Shown: positions 54,977 through 64,000 of the stretch, in pieces
Position numbering within the stretch: position 1 is the first letter of the stretch
Layout: each line of letters starts with the position of its first letter
Assembly (NCBI RefSeq): GCF_036246005.1
Contig: NZ_CP109171.1
Span: forward strand, 3,212,001 to 3,276,000
Length of the DNA: 64,000 nt
Reading direction: 5' to 3'
Origin: Streptomyces sp. NBC_01723
GTDB taxonomy: Bacteria; Actinomycetota; Actinomycetes; Streptomycetales; Streptomycetaceae
Notes under the pieces: generated by a model
What the model saw: the letters and a program-made list of their open reading frames with translations, nothing else
What the model was told of the DNA's origin: nothing
Database searches by the model: none
Position numbers and translations under genes: made by a program

Positions 54977-55950
54977 CCCTCGACCCCCCGGATCGCGTCC
55001 CGGTACGCCCGGGCCGCCGCTCTGAGCGCCGCCTCCGGGTCGGTGCCCTCGGACTCGGCGCGGGCGGCCAGGGCGAGGAGGTCGTAGCCGATGCCCTCGC
55101 CGGAGGGGAGGGGGACCCGGAGGCCGGCCTGGCGGACGCGGGAGGCGAGCTTGGCGGCGAGGGCGAGGCCGGGCTGGCCGAGGGGGACGCCCTCGGTGAC
55201 GGAGGTGCGCTGCTTCTCGGCGGCCTTGGTGCGCAGCCAGTGCTCCCGGACGTCCTCCGGGGTGGCGGCCGTCTCGTCGCCGAAGACGTGGGGGTGGCGG
55301 TGGATCAGCTTGGTGACGATGGTGCCGGCCACGTCGTCGACGGAGAACGGCGCGTCCGGGTCCTCCTCGGCGATGCGGGCGTGGAAGACGACCTGGAGGA
55401 GGACGTCGCCCAGTTCCTCGCGCAGCTCGTCGCGGTCGCCGTCCTCGATCGCCTCGACGAGTTCGTAGGCCTCCTCGATGGCGTACTTGGCGAGGCCCTT
55501 GTGGGTGCGCTGGGAGGACCAGGGGCATTCGAGGCGGATGCGGTCCATGACCTGGATCAGGTCGAGGAGGCGGGCGCCGGGGAGGTCGTAGGAGGCGGGG
55601 AGCAGCTCCAGCTCGGGCATGTGGACGCGGCCGGAGCCGGCGAGGCGGGCCAGTCCGTCGGTGAGCGCGGGGTCGCCCTCGCCGGTCGCCACGACCACCG
55701 CGGTGCGGCCGCCGGCGCAGGCGCCGACCAGTTCCTCGGCGGTGGGGGCCGCCTCGTCGACCCGTATCCCCGCCTCGCGCAGGTAGGGCAGCTGGGGGTG
55801 GGTGCCGTCGGCGCACAGCACGCGGTCGGCGGTGCGCAGGGCCTGCCAGGCGGGCCAGGAGAGCAGGCCGGGGGCGACGCGGTGACTGGTGGTGAGGAGG
55901 ACGATGCGGCCCGGGTCGGCGGGGGCCGCGTCGGCGGTGGTTGCGTTCAC
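54973..55950 (-). CDS. mazG: MazG-type nucleoside triphosphate pyrophosphohydrolase with degenerate N-terminal methylase-like domain
   Basis: A 325-residue protein. Residues 1-125 resemble the tetrapyrrole-methylase-like domain of YabN but without a clear SAM loop. Residues 130-325 form the MazG domain with LECPWSSQRTHKGLAKYAIEEAYELVEAI and EELGDVLLQVVFHA, the metal-binding EExxE/ExxD motifs. It hydrolyses damaged or signalling NTPs. I chose the GTG at 55950; an ATG at 55968 would add six residues. It overlaps the P450. Confidence 0.9.
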   Translation of the reverse strand: MNATTADAAPADPGRIVLLTTSHRVAPGLLSWPAWQALRTADRVLCADGTHPQLPYLREAGIRVDEAAPTAEELVGACAGGRTAVVVATGEGDPALTDGLARLAGSGRVHMPELELLPASYDLPGARLLDLIQVMDRIRLECPWSSQRTHKGLAKYAIEEAYELVEAIEDGDRDELREELGDVLLQVVFHARIAEEDPDAPFSVDDVAGTIVTKLIHRHPHVFGDETAATPEDVREHWLRTKAAEKQRTSVTEGVPLGQPGLALAAKLASRVRQAGLRVPLPSGEGIGYDLLALAARAESEGTDPEAALRAAARAYRDAIRGVEG

Positions 55951-56015
55951 TCCACGAACGTAACGCATGCCCCGGACGCCCCCCGAGTTGTCCACAGGGG
56001 GCCTGCGCAGGACCG

Positions 56016-56663
56016 TTACGCCGTCTCCTGGCTCCTCGCGGCGGTGGTCTCCCGCAGCCACGGCGTCTCGGCGTTGACGCGGCTGCTCTTGCGGACGTCC
56101 CAGGCGCCGTAGCGCGGGTTGAGGTCGACGTCGAGCTTGGCGGAGGCCTTGGACAGGGCCTGCCAGAACTCGGGGCGGCTGGTGTCGGTGCCGAGGCCCT
56201 GGGCCAGCTTCTGGGCCTCCAGCTGGAGGCGGAGGTTCTCGTCGAGGCGCTCGGGGGCGACGCCGTACTGCTGGAGCCAGGCCGTCTCCAGCTGCTTCGG
56301 GCCGCCGGCCTGCTCCTCCAGGCCCGCGCGCATCGCCTGCACTTCCTTGCGGGTGACGGTCACACCGGCGTCCCGGGCGGCGCGGTGCAGCACCTGGTCC
56401 AGGACCATGCCGTGCAGGGTGTCGCGGGTGAGGGTGCCGGTCTGGGCGACGACCTGCTGGTACTGGGTGTCGTCCGGGACGGCGGCCCGCTGCGCCGCGC
56501 GTACCTCGTCGACGCGGTTCTCCAGCTGGGAGACGGTGATGCGCTGGTCGCCGACGACGGCCGCCGCGCCCGGATGCGCGTCGTTGCCGCAGGCGGTGAG
56601 CAGGGGTGCCGCGGCGGCGATCGCGGCGGTGAGGAGGAGCGCGGGGCGACGGCGGCGGTGCAA
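56016..56663 (-). CDS. SurA N-terminal-like lipoprotein
   Basis: A 215-residue lipoprotein. A basic start and hydrophobic stretch lead to lipobox LLTAC at about residues 20-24, then GDQRITVSQLENRVDEVRA, a SurA_N-type chaperone segment. Repeated helical segments follow, with no PPIase domain. The start is TTG at 56663, five bases after GGGAGG; no ATG fits. It would sit outside the membrane, assisting secreted protein folding. It is downstream of the kinase gene by 147 bases and upstream of mazG. Confidence 0.82.
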   Translation of the reverse strand: MHRRRRPALLLTAAIAAAAPLLTACGNDAHPGAAAVVGDQRITVSQLENRVDEVRAAQRAAVPDDTQYQQVVAQTGTLTRDTLHGMVLDQVLHRAARDAGVTVTRKEVQAMRAGLEEQAGGPKQLETAWLQQYGVAPERLDENLRLQLEAQKLAQGLGTDTSRPEFWQALSKASAKLDVDLNPRYGAWDVRKSSRVNAETPWLRETTAARSQETA

Positions 56664-56810
56664 GGAGACCTCCCGTTGGAGATTGTGCGACGGTGCACAA
56701 GGTCTTGCGATGATCGATGTTAGGCAGTGGCCCGGCTCTGGCCAACCCATTGGACCAACGATTCACCAGGACTTCGGGCACCGCCTCGCCCCCGCGCGCT
56801 GCGGTGGTCG

Positions 56811-58358
56811 TCAGCCGCGCATCCGGCCCAGCCAGTGGAGCGTCCGCCGGACGTCGGAGGCGAGCGGGTGGCCGGGGCCGTGGACGCGCTCCACGTCGTG
56901 CAGCAGCCGGGCCAGTGTGTCGTGGGCGGCGGGGCGGTCGCCGAGGGCGAGCAGCAGGTGGCCGACGCGGCGGCGGACGTCGTGGGCGAGGTCGGGGTCG
57001 CCGGCGACGTACTGGTTCTCGTAGTAAGGGAGCAGCGCGCGGTACTCGGCCAGGGCGGCGGCCGGTTCGCCGAGCTGTTCCAGGCACTGGGCGGCGTCGT
57101 AGCGGTGGCGCAGGGACTGCGGGTCGGCCTGGCCGGCCTCGGCGGCGCGTTCGTCGGCGAGGCGGCGCAGTTCGGGCAGGGCGCGCCGGTACTGGCCGTC
57201 GTCCATGAGGGTGGCCGCGTACTGCTTGCGCAGGGTGCGGACGACCGGGGAGCGTTCGCCGTGCTGTTCGGCGGCGGTGGGCAGGATGGCGCCGAGGATG
57301 TCGACGGCCTGGGTGATGCGGCCCTCGCCGAGGAGGCGTTTGACCTCGTCGACGGCGCGGGCGACGTCCGGCTTGGCGGCGTCCGCGGTGGGCGGCACGG
57401 GGGCCGGCTGCGGGGCGGGGGTGCGGGCGCGGTTGGGCCAGGGGGCGTGCGGGCGGACGAAGGGGCGGGTGGGGTCCAGCGCGCGGCCGGTGGGCATGCC
57501 GCGCGCGGGGAGCAGCAGCGCCAGGTGTTCGTAGACCTCCTGGGCGGAGTCGGGGCGGTGCTGCGGGTCCTTGGCGAGCAGGCGCAGGACGAGGGCTTCG
57601 AGCGCCTCGGGGACCTCGGGGCGGACACGGCGCACGGGCAGCGGCGGTTCGTACAGGTGGCGGTGGAGCACGCCGAGCGCGGTGGAACCGGCGAACGGCA
57701 CGTCGCCGCTGAGCAGTTCGTGCAGGACGACGCCGAGTGCGTACAGGTCGGTGTACGGGCCGACGGCGCCGCCCATGGCCTGCTCGGGCGCCATGTAGGC
57801 GGGCGAGCCGATGGGGGTGCCGGTGTGGGTGAGGCGGGTGGTGTCGGCGTCCATGACGGAGGCGACGCCGAGGTCGAGGACGGTGACGGTGCCGTCCTGC
57901 TTCACCATCACGTTGCGCGGTTTGAGGTCGCGGTGGACGATCGGCACGGCGTGCACGGCACTCAGTACGGCGCACAGTTGCGCGGCGACCGCGACGGCCC
58001 ACTGCCACGGGTAGGGGTCGTGTTCGGCGAGGTGGTCGGCGAGGTCGGCGCCGTCGACGTACTGCATGACGAGGAAGAGTTCCTCGCCCTCGCTGCCCGC
58101 GTCGTGCACCGTGACCAGGCCGGGGTGGTCGACCTGTGCGGTGACCCGGCACTCGCGGACGAACCGGCGGCGCAGTTCGTCGGCCTCCTGCCCGGCGACC
58201 TTGTCGGGGCGCAGCAGCTTGACGGCCACGCGCCGGTCGAGCCGTCGGTCGTACGCCGTCCAGACCTGGCCCATGCCGCCCTGTCCGACGAGTTGGGACA
58301 GCTCGTAGCGGTCGGCGACGACGCGTCCTGTCGTGCCGGTCGCCTGCCGCGCGCTCAC
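56811..58358 (-). CDS. Serine/threonine protein kinase with C-terminal tetratricopeptide-like region
   Basis: A 515-residue cytosolic kinase. The glycine loop LVGQGGMGQVW is near residue 24, the catalytic Lys in VAVKLLRP, the loop HRDLKPRNVMVKQ near residue 146, then DLG in place of DFG, and GSPAYMAPEQ as the APE motif. The kinase domain ends near residue 290. The rest has helical repeats (RYDAAQCLEQLGEPAAALAEYRALLPYYENQ) like TPRs. No transmembrane helix is evident, unlike Pkn receptors. The GTG start overlaps the upstream membrane gene. Confidence 0.93.
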   Translation of the reverse strand: MSARQATGTTGRVVADRYELSQLVGQGGMGQVWTAYDRRLDRRVAVKLLRPDKVAGQEADELRRRFVRECRVTAQVDHPGLVTVHDAGSEGEELFLVMQYVDGADLADHLAEHDPYPWQWAVAVAAQLCAVLSAVHAVPIVHRDLKPRNVMVKQDGTVTVLDLGVASVMDADTTRLTHTGTPIGSPAYMAPEQAMGGAVGPYTDLYALGVVLHELLSGDVPFAGSTALGVLHRHLYEPPLPVRRVRPEVPEALEALVLRLLAKDPQHRPDSAQEVYEHLALLLPARGMPTGRALDPTRPFVRPHAPWPNRARTPAPQPAPVPPTADAAKPDVARAVDEVKRLLGEGRITQAVDILGAILPTAAEQHGERSPVVRTLRKQYAATLMDDGQYRRALPELRRLADERAAEAGQADPQSLRHRYDAAQCLEQLGEPAAALAEYRALLPYYENQYVAGDPDLAHDVRRRVGHLLLALGDRPAAHDTLARLLHDVERVHGPGHPLASDVRRTLHWLGRMRG

Positions 58359-58939
58359 GTTCCGCCCTGGTGACCGGCGCCGCCGTTGCCGTCGTGGCGG
58401 CGCAGGTAGTCGCTGAGTTCGTCGAGTTCGGCGCGGACTTGGTCGATGCGGGCGGGCGGGGGCGGCGTCTGCCGCGGGGGCGGCGGTGTGGTCTGCGGCG
58501 GCGCGGTCTGCGGCACGGTGGTGGCCGTGAACGGCGAGGAGGGCTGCTGCGGGTAGCCGTAGCCGGGGGTCGGGGTCGGGGCGTAGCCGCCGTACCGCTG
58601 CTGCTGGAAGTGGCGCACGTCGGCCGCGATGTAGTAGGCGATCACGGCCACGAGTGTGATGAGCAGCAGCGCGAGTCCGGTGTAGCCGCCGGGGGTGTGG
58701 ATCTCGTCGCCGGGCTCGGTCCCGATCAGCACGATGCTGAGGATGTCGACGGCCAGGACCGCCACGAACAGGCCCCAGTCCACGGACCTGCGGGTGACGA
58801 CCGCCAGCCGCAGCAGCATCACCCAGGTCAGGAAGCCGCAGGTGAGGACCGACAGGGTCACGAACAGCACGCGCATGGAGACCAGATACCCGGGTGAGGG
58901 CGGCTGCTTCACCGGCTGCGTGTAGCCGTGGCCGTGCAT
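58355..58939 (-). CDS. Small multi-pass membrane protein, hypothetical
   Basis: A 194-residue protein with three hydrophobic segments near residues 22-45, 52-75 and 85-110. A Pro/Gly/Tyr/Gln-rich cytosolic tail ends in a short helical segment (RIDQVRAELDELSDYLRRH). CAGGAG precedes the ATG at 58939; earlier starts to 59041 have no ribosome site. It overlaps the kinase gene by four bases, so it may be a membrane partner or substrate of the kinase. No family function is known. Confidence 0.8.
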   Translation of the reverse strand: MHGHGYTQPVKQPPSPGYLVSMRVLFVTLSVLTCGFLTWVMLLRLAVVTRRSVDWGLFVAVLAVDILSIVLIGTEPGDEIHTPGGYTGLALLLITLVAVIAYYIAADVRHFQQQRYGGYAPTPTPGYGYPQQPSSPFTATTVPQTAPPQTTPPPPRQTPPPPARIDQVRAELDELSDYLRRHDGNGGAGHQGGT

Positions 58940-59062
58940 GGCTGCTCCTGGTACCTGGAACGGGCGGATGTCGCGTCGAGCGTATAGGCCGACACCGACA
59001 GGCGGCCCCGGGTTGTACCGAACCGTTGTCGACCTGATCACTCCGGCCGGCCGAGGGCGGTG

Positions 59063-59518
59063 TCAGCCGCCGCACTGGCGGAGCATCGCCTCCCGGTCGG
59101 GCGCGGTCACCGCCAGTTCGTACTTGGCGGCGACCTGGGCGAAGCGGACCGCGTACGCGCACCGGACCTGCTTGGCCGGCGGGAGCCAGGAGGCGGGTCC
59201 GGAGTCGCGCTTGGCGGAGTTGGCGCGGCCCTGGACGGGGATCAGGTTGAGGGGGTCGTTGGCCAGTTGCTCGCGCTTGTTCTCCGTCCATCGCGAGGAG
59301 CCCATCTGCCAGCTGTAGGACAGCGGCACGACGTGGTCGATCTGGACCTCGCTCGCCTCCTGCTTGCGCCACTCGATGGTCGTTCCGGTGTAGGGGTCGT
59401 CGAGGCTCATCGCGACGACCACGCAGTCGGAGCCGGAGCGGAAGCGGACCTCCTGGCCGTCGCGCTTGAGGAGGTCGTTGCGCGTTATCTCTATCGCCCT
59501 CCAGTCCTCGATGCACAT
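59063..59518 (-). pseudogene. 5'-truncated secreted HNH nuclease (DUF1524/GmrSD-like)
   Basis: The 151-residue frame holds a good HNH domain: TRNDLLKRDG, then VQIDHVVPLSYSW, ANDPLNLIPV and WLPPAKQVRCAY. These are the conserved parts of secreted HNH proteins of this type. Family members carry a signal peptide and some 60-80 residues before TRND; here the frame starts a few residues ahead of it, with no signal peptide or ribosome site. The missing 5' end coincides with the left edge of the recombinase-trio element, so I infer disruption by integration. Confidence 0.7.
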
Positions 59519-59577
59519 GAGGCACAGCCGTAACCCCTTCTTGTCCCTCGCAGTTATCAGTCACGCCATGAGGCACA
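59516..59577. repeat. Direct repeats at the element boundary (candidate attachment or recombinase-binding sites)
   Basis: CATGAGGCACA occurs at 59516-59526 and 59567-59577, 51 bases apart, between the truncated HNH gene and the first recombinase. Each copy lies beside a further CACATGA (59512-59518, 59574-59580). Such spaced repeats are usual at the ends of elements moved by tyrosine recombinases. The exact core cannot be fixed without the other junction. Confidence 0.5.
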
Positions 59578-59608
59578 TGAGTGACATCGGAGACAGGAAG
59601 CAGATCCC

Positions 59609-60739
59609 GTGACATTACGCGCAGAGAAGGCCGTGTCGCCTACGACCGGCGAGATCACCTGGCTCCTCGTCAACGAGGAGACTTGCGCGCCTCACCCCGA
59701 GGCCCGCGAGTTCTCCCTGTATCTGCGCGGAGCCGGGCGGTCACCGCAGACACAGCGCGCATACATCCCCAGAATCGGCCGCTTCCTCAACTGGTGCACG
59801 GAGCGGGGGGCCGACTGGAAGGCCGTCCGACTCCGGGACGTGAGCCTGTTCAAGTTCCACGTCGAGCGGACACCGACCCGGTACGGGCGGCCTCCGACCG
59901 GCAAGACGGTCAACGCCACGCTCACCGCGGTCTGCGAATTCCTCCGCTTCTGTGCCGTCCAGGGACATGTGGCCCACGAAGTCGCCGCTCGTCTCAGCGA
60001 GCCCCGCTTCCTCACCCACGCCCCGGCCGGCTTCGATCCCGGCGAGGGTGGCCAGCACCTTATGGTCAAAGCCCGCGTCCTGAAGGCGCCGGAGATCGAG
60101 CGGGCGCCACAGACGCTCACCCGCGCCCAGACGGATCAGCTCCTCGACGCCGCGCGCACCGCGCGTGACCGGCTGCTGCTGACTGTTCTCGTAGAAGCGG
60201 GTCTCCGCATCGGTGAAGCTCTCGGACTGCGGCGTGAGGACATGCATCTGCTCCCCGACTCCACTCACCTCGGCTGCCGGACCGGTGGCGCACACCTGCA
60301 CGTCAGACCTCGGCACGACAACGTCAACGGGGCACGGGCCAAAGCCGGGCGACCTCGCATGGTTCCGCTGACGCCAGAGGTGGTGCATCGATATCGCGAT
60401 CACCTCGCCGAGCGTGAACAGGTGGCCGGCTCCACCGACTGTGACTACGTCTTCGTCAACCTCGTCGGCGTCCACGCGGGACGTCCTCTCTCGTACTCCA
60501 ACGCCAAGCAAGTGATCGAACGGATCGGGAGGCGCTGCGGTCTGACCGCCCGACCGCACATGATGCGGCACACTGCCGCCACCCGCTGGATTCGCAACGG
60601 GGTCGCTCCGGACGTCGTACAGACCCTCCTGGGCCACGCATCCTCGGCGAGCACCGCCGTGTACCTGCACGCCCAGGACGAGGATCTCCGCGCAGCCGTC
60701 GCGGCCGTCGAAAGCCTCGCGACGGAGCTGCTGCGATGA
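59609..60739 (+). CDS. Tyrosine recombinase, TnpA-like, with TTA at codon 3
   Basis: A 376-residue site-specific recombinase. The core-binding domain (about 20-135) is followed by the catalytic domain with Arg in [10 protein letters not shown] near residue 198, [11 protein letters not shown] (HxxR) near residue 315, LLGHAS near residue 338 and the nucleophile Tyr in TAVYLHAQ near residue 350. The GTG start has GGAAG eight bases ahead. Codon 3 is TTA (59615-59617), readable in Streptomyces only by bldA tRNA, so synthesis should be delayed to the developmental phase. The stop overlaps the next start (ATGA). Confidence 0.92.
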   Translation: MTLRAEKAVSPTTGEITWLLVNEETCAPHPEAREFSLYLRGAGRSPQTQRAYIPRIGRFLNWCTERGADWKAVRLRDVSLFKFHVERTPTRYGRPPTGKTVNATLTAVCEFLRFCAVQGHVAHEVAARLSEPRFLTHAPAGFDPGEGGQHLMVKARVLKAPEIERAPQTLTRAQTDQLLDAARTARDRLLLTVLVEAGLRIGEALGLRREDMHLLPDSTHLGCRTGGAHLHVRPRHDNVNGARAKAGRPRMVPLTPEVVHRYRDHLAEREQVAGSTDCDYVFVNLVGVHAGRPLSYSNAKQVIERIGRRCGLTARPHMMRHTAATRWIRNGVAPDVVQTLLGHASSASTAVYLHAQDEDLRAAVAAVESLATELLR

Positions 60740-62940
60740 CCATTGCACTCTTCGGCTCCGCTGCCGCTTCCTCCGTCCCTGTTGTCCCGGAGTGGCCGTC
60801 GTGGCTCGCGGCACGCCTCCCGTCGGGCTGGCGCACGGATGAGTGGGACCCTGTCCAGGCGCTGTTCACTGCCGATCCCGGCAACCCGACGACCAGCGTG
60901 TTCATCTGCTCCGTGGTCGCCTGCGTCACCCATGTGGCGAGCAACGGATCCCGCTGCGACGCCTGCCGGAAAGCCCGCTACCTCCTGGGGAACCCCGCGG
61001 ACTTCGACACCACGCACACCCCGGATCCGTCCCGCCGCAAGCCCAACACCTCTGCGAACGGGGCAATGCCGGGCGTCTCCCAGTTCTCGCTCGCCGATGT
61101 GAGCCCGGCGGTCCGCCAGGAGCTCCTGTACGGGCTCCAGCAGCGCGACGACGCCGGGATCAGCCTGGTCCCCCAGCGGGTACGCCGCATTGTGGCCGGT
61201 CTCCCTGCCGGACTCGGCTCGCTCCTCGACCTGGACGCCTCTTTCCCCTCCGGGCTTCCGGCTGCGACCGCCGGCGTCCTGAACGGTGTTCTGCTGCACG
61301 TCCGCCGCGCACGTGTCGAGTTCGAGGGCACCGACCCGACCTCCGGCGACGTGTGGGAGTGCGCTCTCATCGGGCTGACGGCCGGGCGCGGTCGCAAGTA
61401 CGCCGCTGTCTACGGCGACATCGACTTCCGCCCGGTGAAGCAGCGCTGGCTGCGGGACCTGGTCAAGGAATACGGACGCACCGCGCGTCCGGCGGTCCTC
61501 GATCTCCGGCAGACCGTATACGCGGCCACCATCGCCTCCTCCGCGCTGGCGGGCAGGCCGCACAGCGAGGAGCCTGAGGCGCTCACCATGGCCGATATGA
61601 ACGCTGTGGTGGACCTCTTCCGGATCATCAAGCGGCCCGAGGACGGGCACGACTACTCCACCAGCCACCGCAGGGCCCTGCTCCGCTACTGGCGCACGTT
61701 CCTGGAATACGCCCGCCAGGCCGGGATGATGGACCACGTGCCCGGCGGGTTCGCCCTCAATCCCCGCTTCCACTCGATCGCCGCCGTGGAGGTGACCGAG
61801 GACGATCTCGGCCGCGCGATCCCCGAGCACGTCATCGCCCAACTCGACGTGCACCTCGGCCTGCTGGGCACCTCGACGGCCTATGCAAGCGGCGGCTGGA
61901 CGGCCGCCGACTTCGCGCGGATGTATCAGGTGGTCTACGCGGTCCTCCGGGACACCGGCCGACGCCCGGGTGAGGTCACCAGCCTGCACCGTGACTGTCT
62001 GGAGCGGGTCGAGGGCAAACCGACGCTGCTCTACGACAACCACAAGCGGCGGCGGCACGGCCGCCGCCTGCCTGTCTCGGAGAGCACCGCCCAGCTGGTC
62101 GAGACCTGGCAGCGAGAACTCGATGCGCTGCCGGTCGTGCCGGGCTGTGCTCAGTGGCTGTTTCCCTCACCGGGACAGCGCAATCGTCCACGCCGTGGGC
62201 ACCTGAACGCTGCGCAGTTCTGCAACCGGATCTTCCGCGACTGGATCGACGAGCTGATCCCGGACCTCGTGGACGACCGGCTCGACGAGGACGGCAACCC
62301 GCTCGCTTACGACCGCACCCAGGTCGTTCCGTACGGCTTCCGCCACGCCTACGCCCAGCGCCATGCGGACGCGGGCACCCGCCCCGACGTCCTGCGGGAA
62401 CTCATGGACCACCGTTCGCTGGACGTGACCATGGGCTACTACAAGGTCTCCCTCACCCGGAAACAGGAGGCCGTACGGACGGTCGCGACGCTCGCCGTCG
62501 ACCGGCACGGCGCAGCTCACGGCTTCAGCGATCCCCTCGCCTACGAGGTGGAGAGCGTCGCCGTTCCCTACGGCGGCTGCACCGAACCGAGCAACGTCAA
62601 GGCCGGCGGCGGGCACTGCCGCATCCGCTTCCAGTGCGCCGGATGCGATTTCTACCGGCCTGATCCCTCCTACCTGCCAGCCCTGGAACAGCAGATCGCG
62701 GACCTGCGGGCCGACAAGGAAGCTGCCGTTGCCATGGAGGCCGCCGACTGGGTCGTACGCAATCTCGACGACCAGATCCGCGCCTACTCGAAGTCGGCCG
62801 ACGAGATGCGGCGGAAGCTTGAGGCGATGCCCACCGACGAGCGGGACGCCGTCGAATCCGCTTCGCGCGAACTGCGCAAGGCCCGCTCGGCCGCAGCCTT
62901 CGTGCCCCTGCAGGCACTGACGACACGGAGCCCCGGATGA
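60736..62940 (+). CDS. Large tyrosine recombinase, TnpB-like, with C-terminal Cys cluster
   Basis: A 734-residue recombinase. A long N-terminal region with a [12 protein letters not shown] metal-like pair (about residues 70-75) precedes a catalytic domain: Arg in [12 protein letters not shown] near residue 410, [11 protein letters not shown] near residue 533, MDHRSLDVT and the nucleophile in MGYYKV near residue 570. The C-terminal part holds GGCTEPSN...[18 protein letters not shown], four cysteines that probably bind zinc, then a coiled coil. Size and layout match Tn554 TnpB-type proteins. It overlaps both neighbours by four bases. Confidence 0.9.
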   Translation: MTIALFGSAAASSVPVVPEWPSWLAARLPSGWRTDEWDPVQALFTADPGNPTTSVFICSVVACVTHVASNGSRCDACRKARYLLGNPADFDTTHTPDPSRRKPNTSANGAMPGVSQFSLADVSPAVRQELLYGLQQRDDAGISLVPQRVRRIVAGLPAGLGSLLDLDASFPSGLPAATAGVLNGVLLHVRRARVEFEGTDPTSGDVWECALIGLTAGRGRKYAAVYGDIDFRPVKQRWLRDLVKEYGRTARPAVLDLRQTVYAATIASSALAGRPHSEEPEALTMADMNAVVDLFRIIKRPEDGHDYSTSHRRALLRYWRTFLEYARQAGMMDHVPGGFALNPRFHSIAAVEVTEDDLGRAIPEHVIAQLDVHLGLLGTSTAYASGGWTAADFARMYQVVYAVLRDTGRRPGEVTSLHRDCLERVEGKPTLLYDNHKRRRHGRRLPVSESTAQLVETWQRELDALPVVPGCAQWLFPSPGQRNRPRRGHLNAAQFCNRIFRDWIDELIPDLVDDRLDEDGNPLAYDRTQVVPYGFRHAYAQRHADAGTRPDVLRELMDHRSLDVTMGYYKVSLTRKQEAVRTVATLAVDRHGAAHGFSDPLAYEVESVAVPYGGCTEPSNVKAGGGHCRIRFQCAGCDFYRPDPSYLPALEQQIADLRADKEAAVAMEAADWVVRNLDDQIRAYSKSADEMRRKLEAMPTDERDAVESASRELRKARSAAAFVPLQALTTRSPG

Positions 62941-63536
62941 AGCGCCCGGCCCCTTCGAACGCCAACGACCGGGACGCCCGGGTCGAGCGTCTGCGCGCCA
63001 GCCGTGCCCAGGACAGTGAAACCAAGACTGCGCGCGCACTCGAAGCAGTAAACGGCCTTCTCCGGACGGGACGACGCATCACTGTTGCTCAGGTAGCGCG
63101 GGAGGCAGCGGTATCCACCTGGTTCATCTATAACCAGCCTCGGGTGCACGAGGCCGTCGAGGCCGGCATCTCCGCCCAGCGTGCGCAGGGACACCGAATC
63201 TCCTCGTACCCAGCAGCCCAGCAGGTGTCCTCTGCCGGCCTGCAAACGGATCTCGCCCTGGCCCGTGAAGAGATCAAGGACCTCAAGCGCGAGCGCGATC
63301 GCCTCCGAGAACGCGTCCGGCTCTCGCTAGGAGCAGAACTGGAGGAAGCAGATCGCGCTCAACTGGTCGGCAGGGTCCAGGAGCTGGAACGAGAGAACGC
63401 TGTCCTTCGCGCCAAGCTAGGGAAGTCCCAGGAGTGTTGTTCCGCGCTGGAGGGCCGGCTCCGGGAAGCTGAGGACGACCTCACTGCTGCCCGCGCGAGC
63501 CTCCGTAGGGCAATGCGAGCAGTCCCGGGCAGCTGA
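62937..63536 (+). CDS. TnpC-like small helical DNA-binding protein (DUF6262-type)
   Basis: A 199-residue protein. A basic N-terminus and ITVAQVAREAAVSTWFIYNQPRV form a helix-turn-helix-like segment at about residues 48-72, followed by a long coiled coil (about 105-190, REEIKDLKRERDRLRERVR...). This is the pattern of the third gene in Tn554-like trios, thought to set orientation or efficiency of transposition. The ATG overlaps the TnpB-like stop. It ends the trio. Confidence 0.85.
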   Translation: MKRPAPSNANDRDARVERLRASRAQDSETKTARALEAVNGLLRTGRRITVAQVAREAAVSTWFIYNQPRVHEAVEAGISAQRAQGHRISSYPAAQQVSSAGLQTDLALAREEIKDLKRERDRLRERVRLSLGAELEEADRAQLVGRVQELERENAVLRAKLGKSQECCSALEGRLREAEDDLTAARASLRRAMRAVPGS

Positions 63537-63569
63537 CCGACGAGCGGTCGGCGGACGGCCTCTGCCGAC

Positions 63570-63720
63570 CGTTACGGTCCCGGCACACCGGCCTGCCTTG
63601 GGCCGCCGGATCAACTCATCCCGGGTCAGGCCGCAATCGATGAGTGCCGCCTGGCCGCCCCGCGCCACCACGTTCTCCAGACAGAGGTCCGTACGGCACC
63701 CCAGATTCCCTTCGGCCCCG
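63570..63720 (-). pseudogene. Possible remnant of an aminoglycoside phosphotransferase-like kinase
   Basis: One minus frame reads NLGCRTDLCLENVVARGG then QAALIDCGLTRDEL, resembling the catalytic GDLHxxNV...xLIDFG block of APH/choline-kinase-fold proteins, with His changed to Cys. No start or N-terminal lobe is found. The rest of 63537-63976 shows no convincing gene. Confidence 0.3.
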
Positions 63721-63976
63721 GACGGGAGTCTGCACCCGCGCCGTTCCGTGACCCGGGGCGGGAGCCAGGGCAGTATCCCCGTTCAGATGACGGAGCTGGC
63801 TTCCCACCAGGTCGGCGGTGTTGCCACCGGGCGGCGAACCGAATTGCCGACACGCACCACCGCGCCGACTTGAGCACCGCCACCCCTCGTAGTACGCCTC
63901 CATCGCCTTCTCCGCGGCGCTGGAGACGTCCTGCGGTCAGGTGGTGGGATGATCAGTACCGAGGGGAAGGACCGCC

Positions 63977-64000
63977 ATGGGCCGAAGAACAGCGGCGAAC
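63977..64000 (+). CDS. Start of an unidentified gene (cut by the window edge)
   Basis: An ATG at 63977 follows GGGGAAGG, a good ribosome site, nine bases ahead. Only MGRRTAAN is visible. It is probably the first cargo gene of the recombinase-trio element. Confidence 0.5.

Larger units (their letters stand above)
59516..64000 (+). mobile_element. Tn554-like / recombinase-trio integrative element (left part, open at right)
   Basis: Three overlapping genes, two tyrosine recombinases and a TnpC-like protein, in the TnpA-TnpB-TnpC order of Tn554. The left boundary is inferred from the truncated HNH gene and the direct repeats. The right end and cargo are beyond the window. Confidence 0.75.

Overview
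The window reads as Streptomyces chromosome. It is very GC-rich, with G or C at almost every third codon position, frequent GTG starts and many ATGA/GTGA start-stop overlaps. It carries a perfect bldA tRNA-Leu(UAA). The order bldA – ABC transporter – ndh – ppx – DUF501 – divIC – eno – rpfA – second Rpf – P450 – mazG is, from memory, the order of the S. coelicolor bldA/eno/rpfA neighbourhood.

Region 1 (about 180-8665, all minus) is an accessory nine-gene operon: an AfsA-type protein, a divergent KAS III-like protein, an ACP, a KAS II-type ketosynthase, a ketoreductase, a canonical KAS III, a second SDR, a group A flavin monooxygenase and a HAD-IB phosphatase. The AfsA plus HAD phosphatase pair recalls the butenolide/furan signal pathways (AfsA, MmfL/MmfP). 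Here the pair is embedded with its own small fatty-acid-synthase kit, and no receptor gene is visible.

Region 2 (10016-14701, plus) is an operon with an MBL hydrolase, an MDR reductase, a two-subunit B12 acyl-CoA mutase with methylmalonyl-type pocket residues, and a badly broken acyl-AMP ligase. Region 3 (14949-19509) is a betaine aldehyde dehydrogenase / choline oxidase-type flavoenzyme / APC permease cassette.

Region 4 (19506-31712) holds an anti-sigma/anti-anti-sigma/SigB-type sigma set, then hutI-hutF-M20 amidohydrolase-hutU, a LysA-like PLP enzyme, an RpiR-type regulator, a tyrosine phosphatase and membrane proteins. Region 5 (32071-45630) holds cystathionine beta-synthase, an SGNH hydrolase, a thiolase, small conserved proteins, a Bax1-I protein, pobA, bldA, a MacB-type ABC exporter and a Cfa-like methyltransferase. 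Region 6 (45853-59063) holds ndh with two Rex-like operators, ppx ending inside a small inverted-repeat element, divIC, eno, rpfA with a c-di-AMP (ydaO) riboswitch, a second Rpf, a P450, MazG, a SurA-like lipoprotein and a Ser/Thr kinase with C-terminal repeats.

Region 7 (about 59516 to the window end) is an integrated element of the Tn554 / recombinase-trio type: two tyrosine recombinases and a TnpC-like coiled-coil protein in overlapping frames. It abuts a 5'-truncated HNH nuclease gene. The first recombinase has a TTA at codon 3, the only TTA I found in a confident gene here, so its translation should depend on the bldA tRNA encoded about 19 kb away. The element's cargo lies mostly beyond the right edge.
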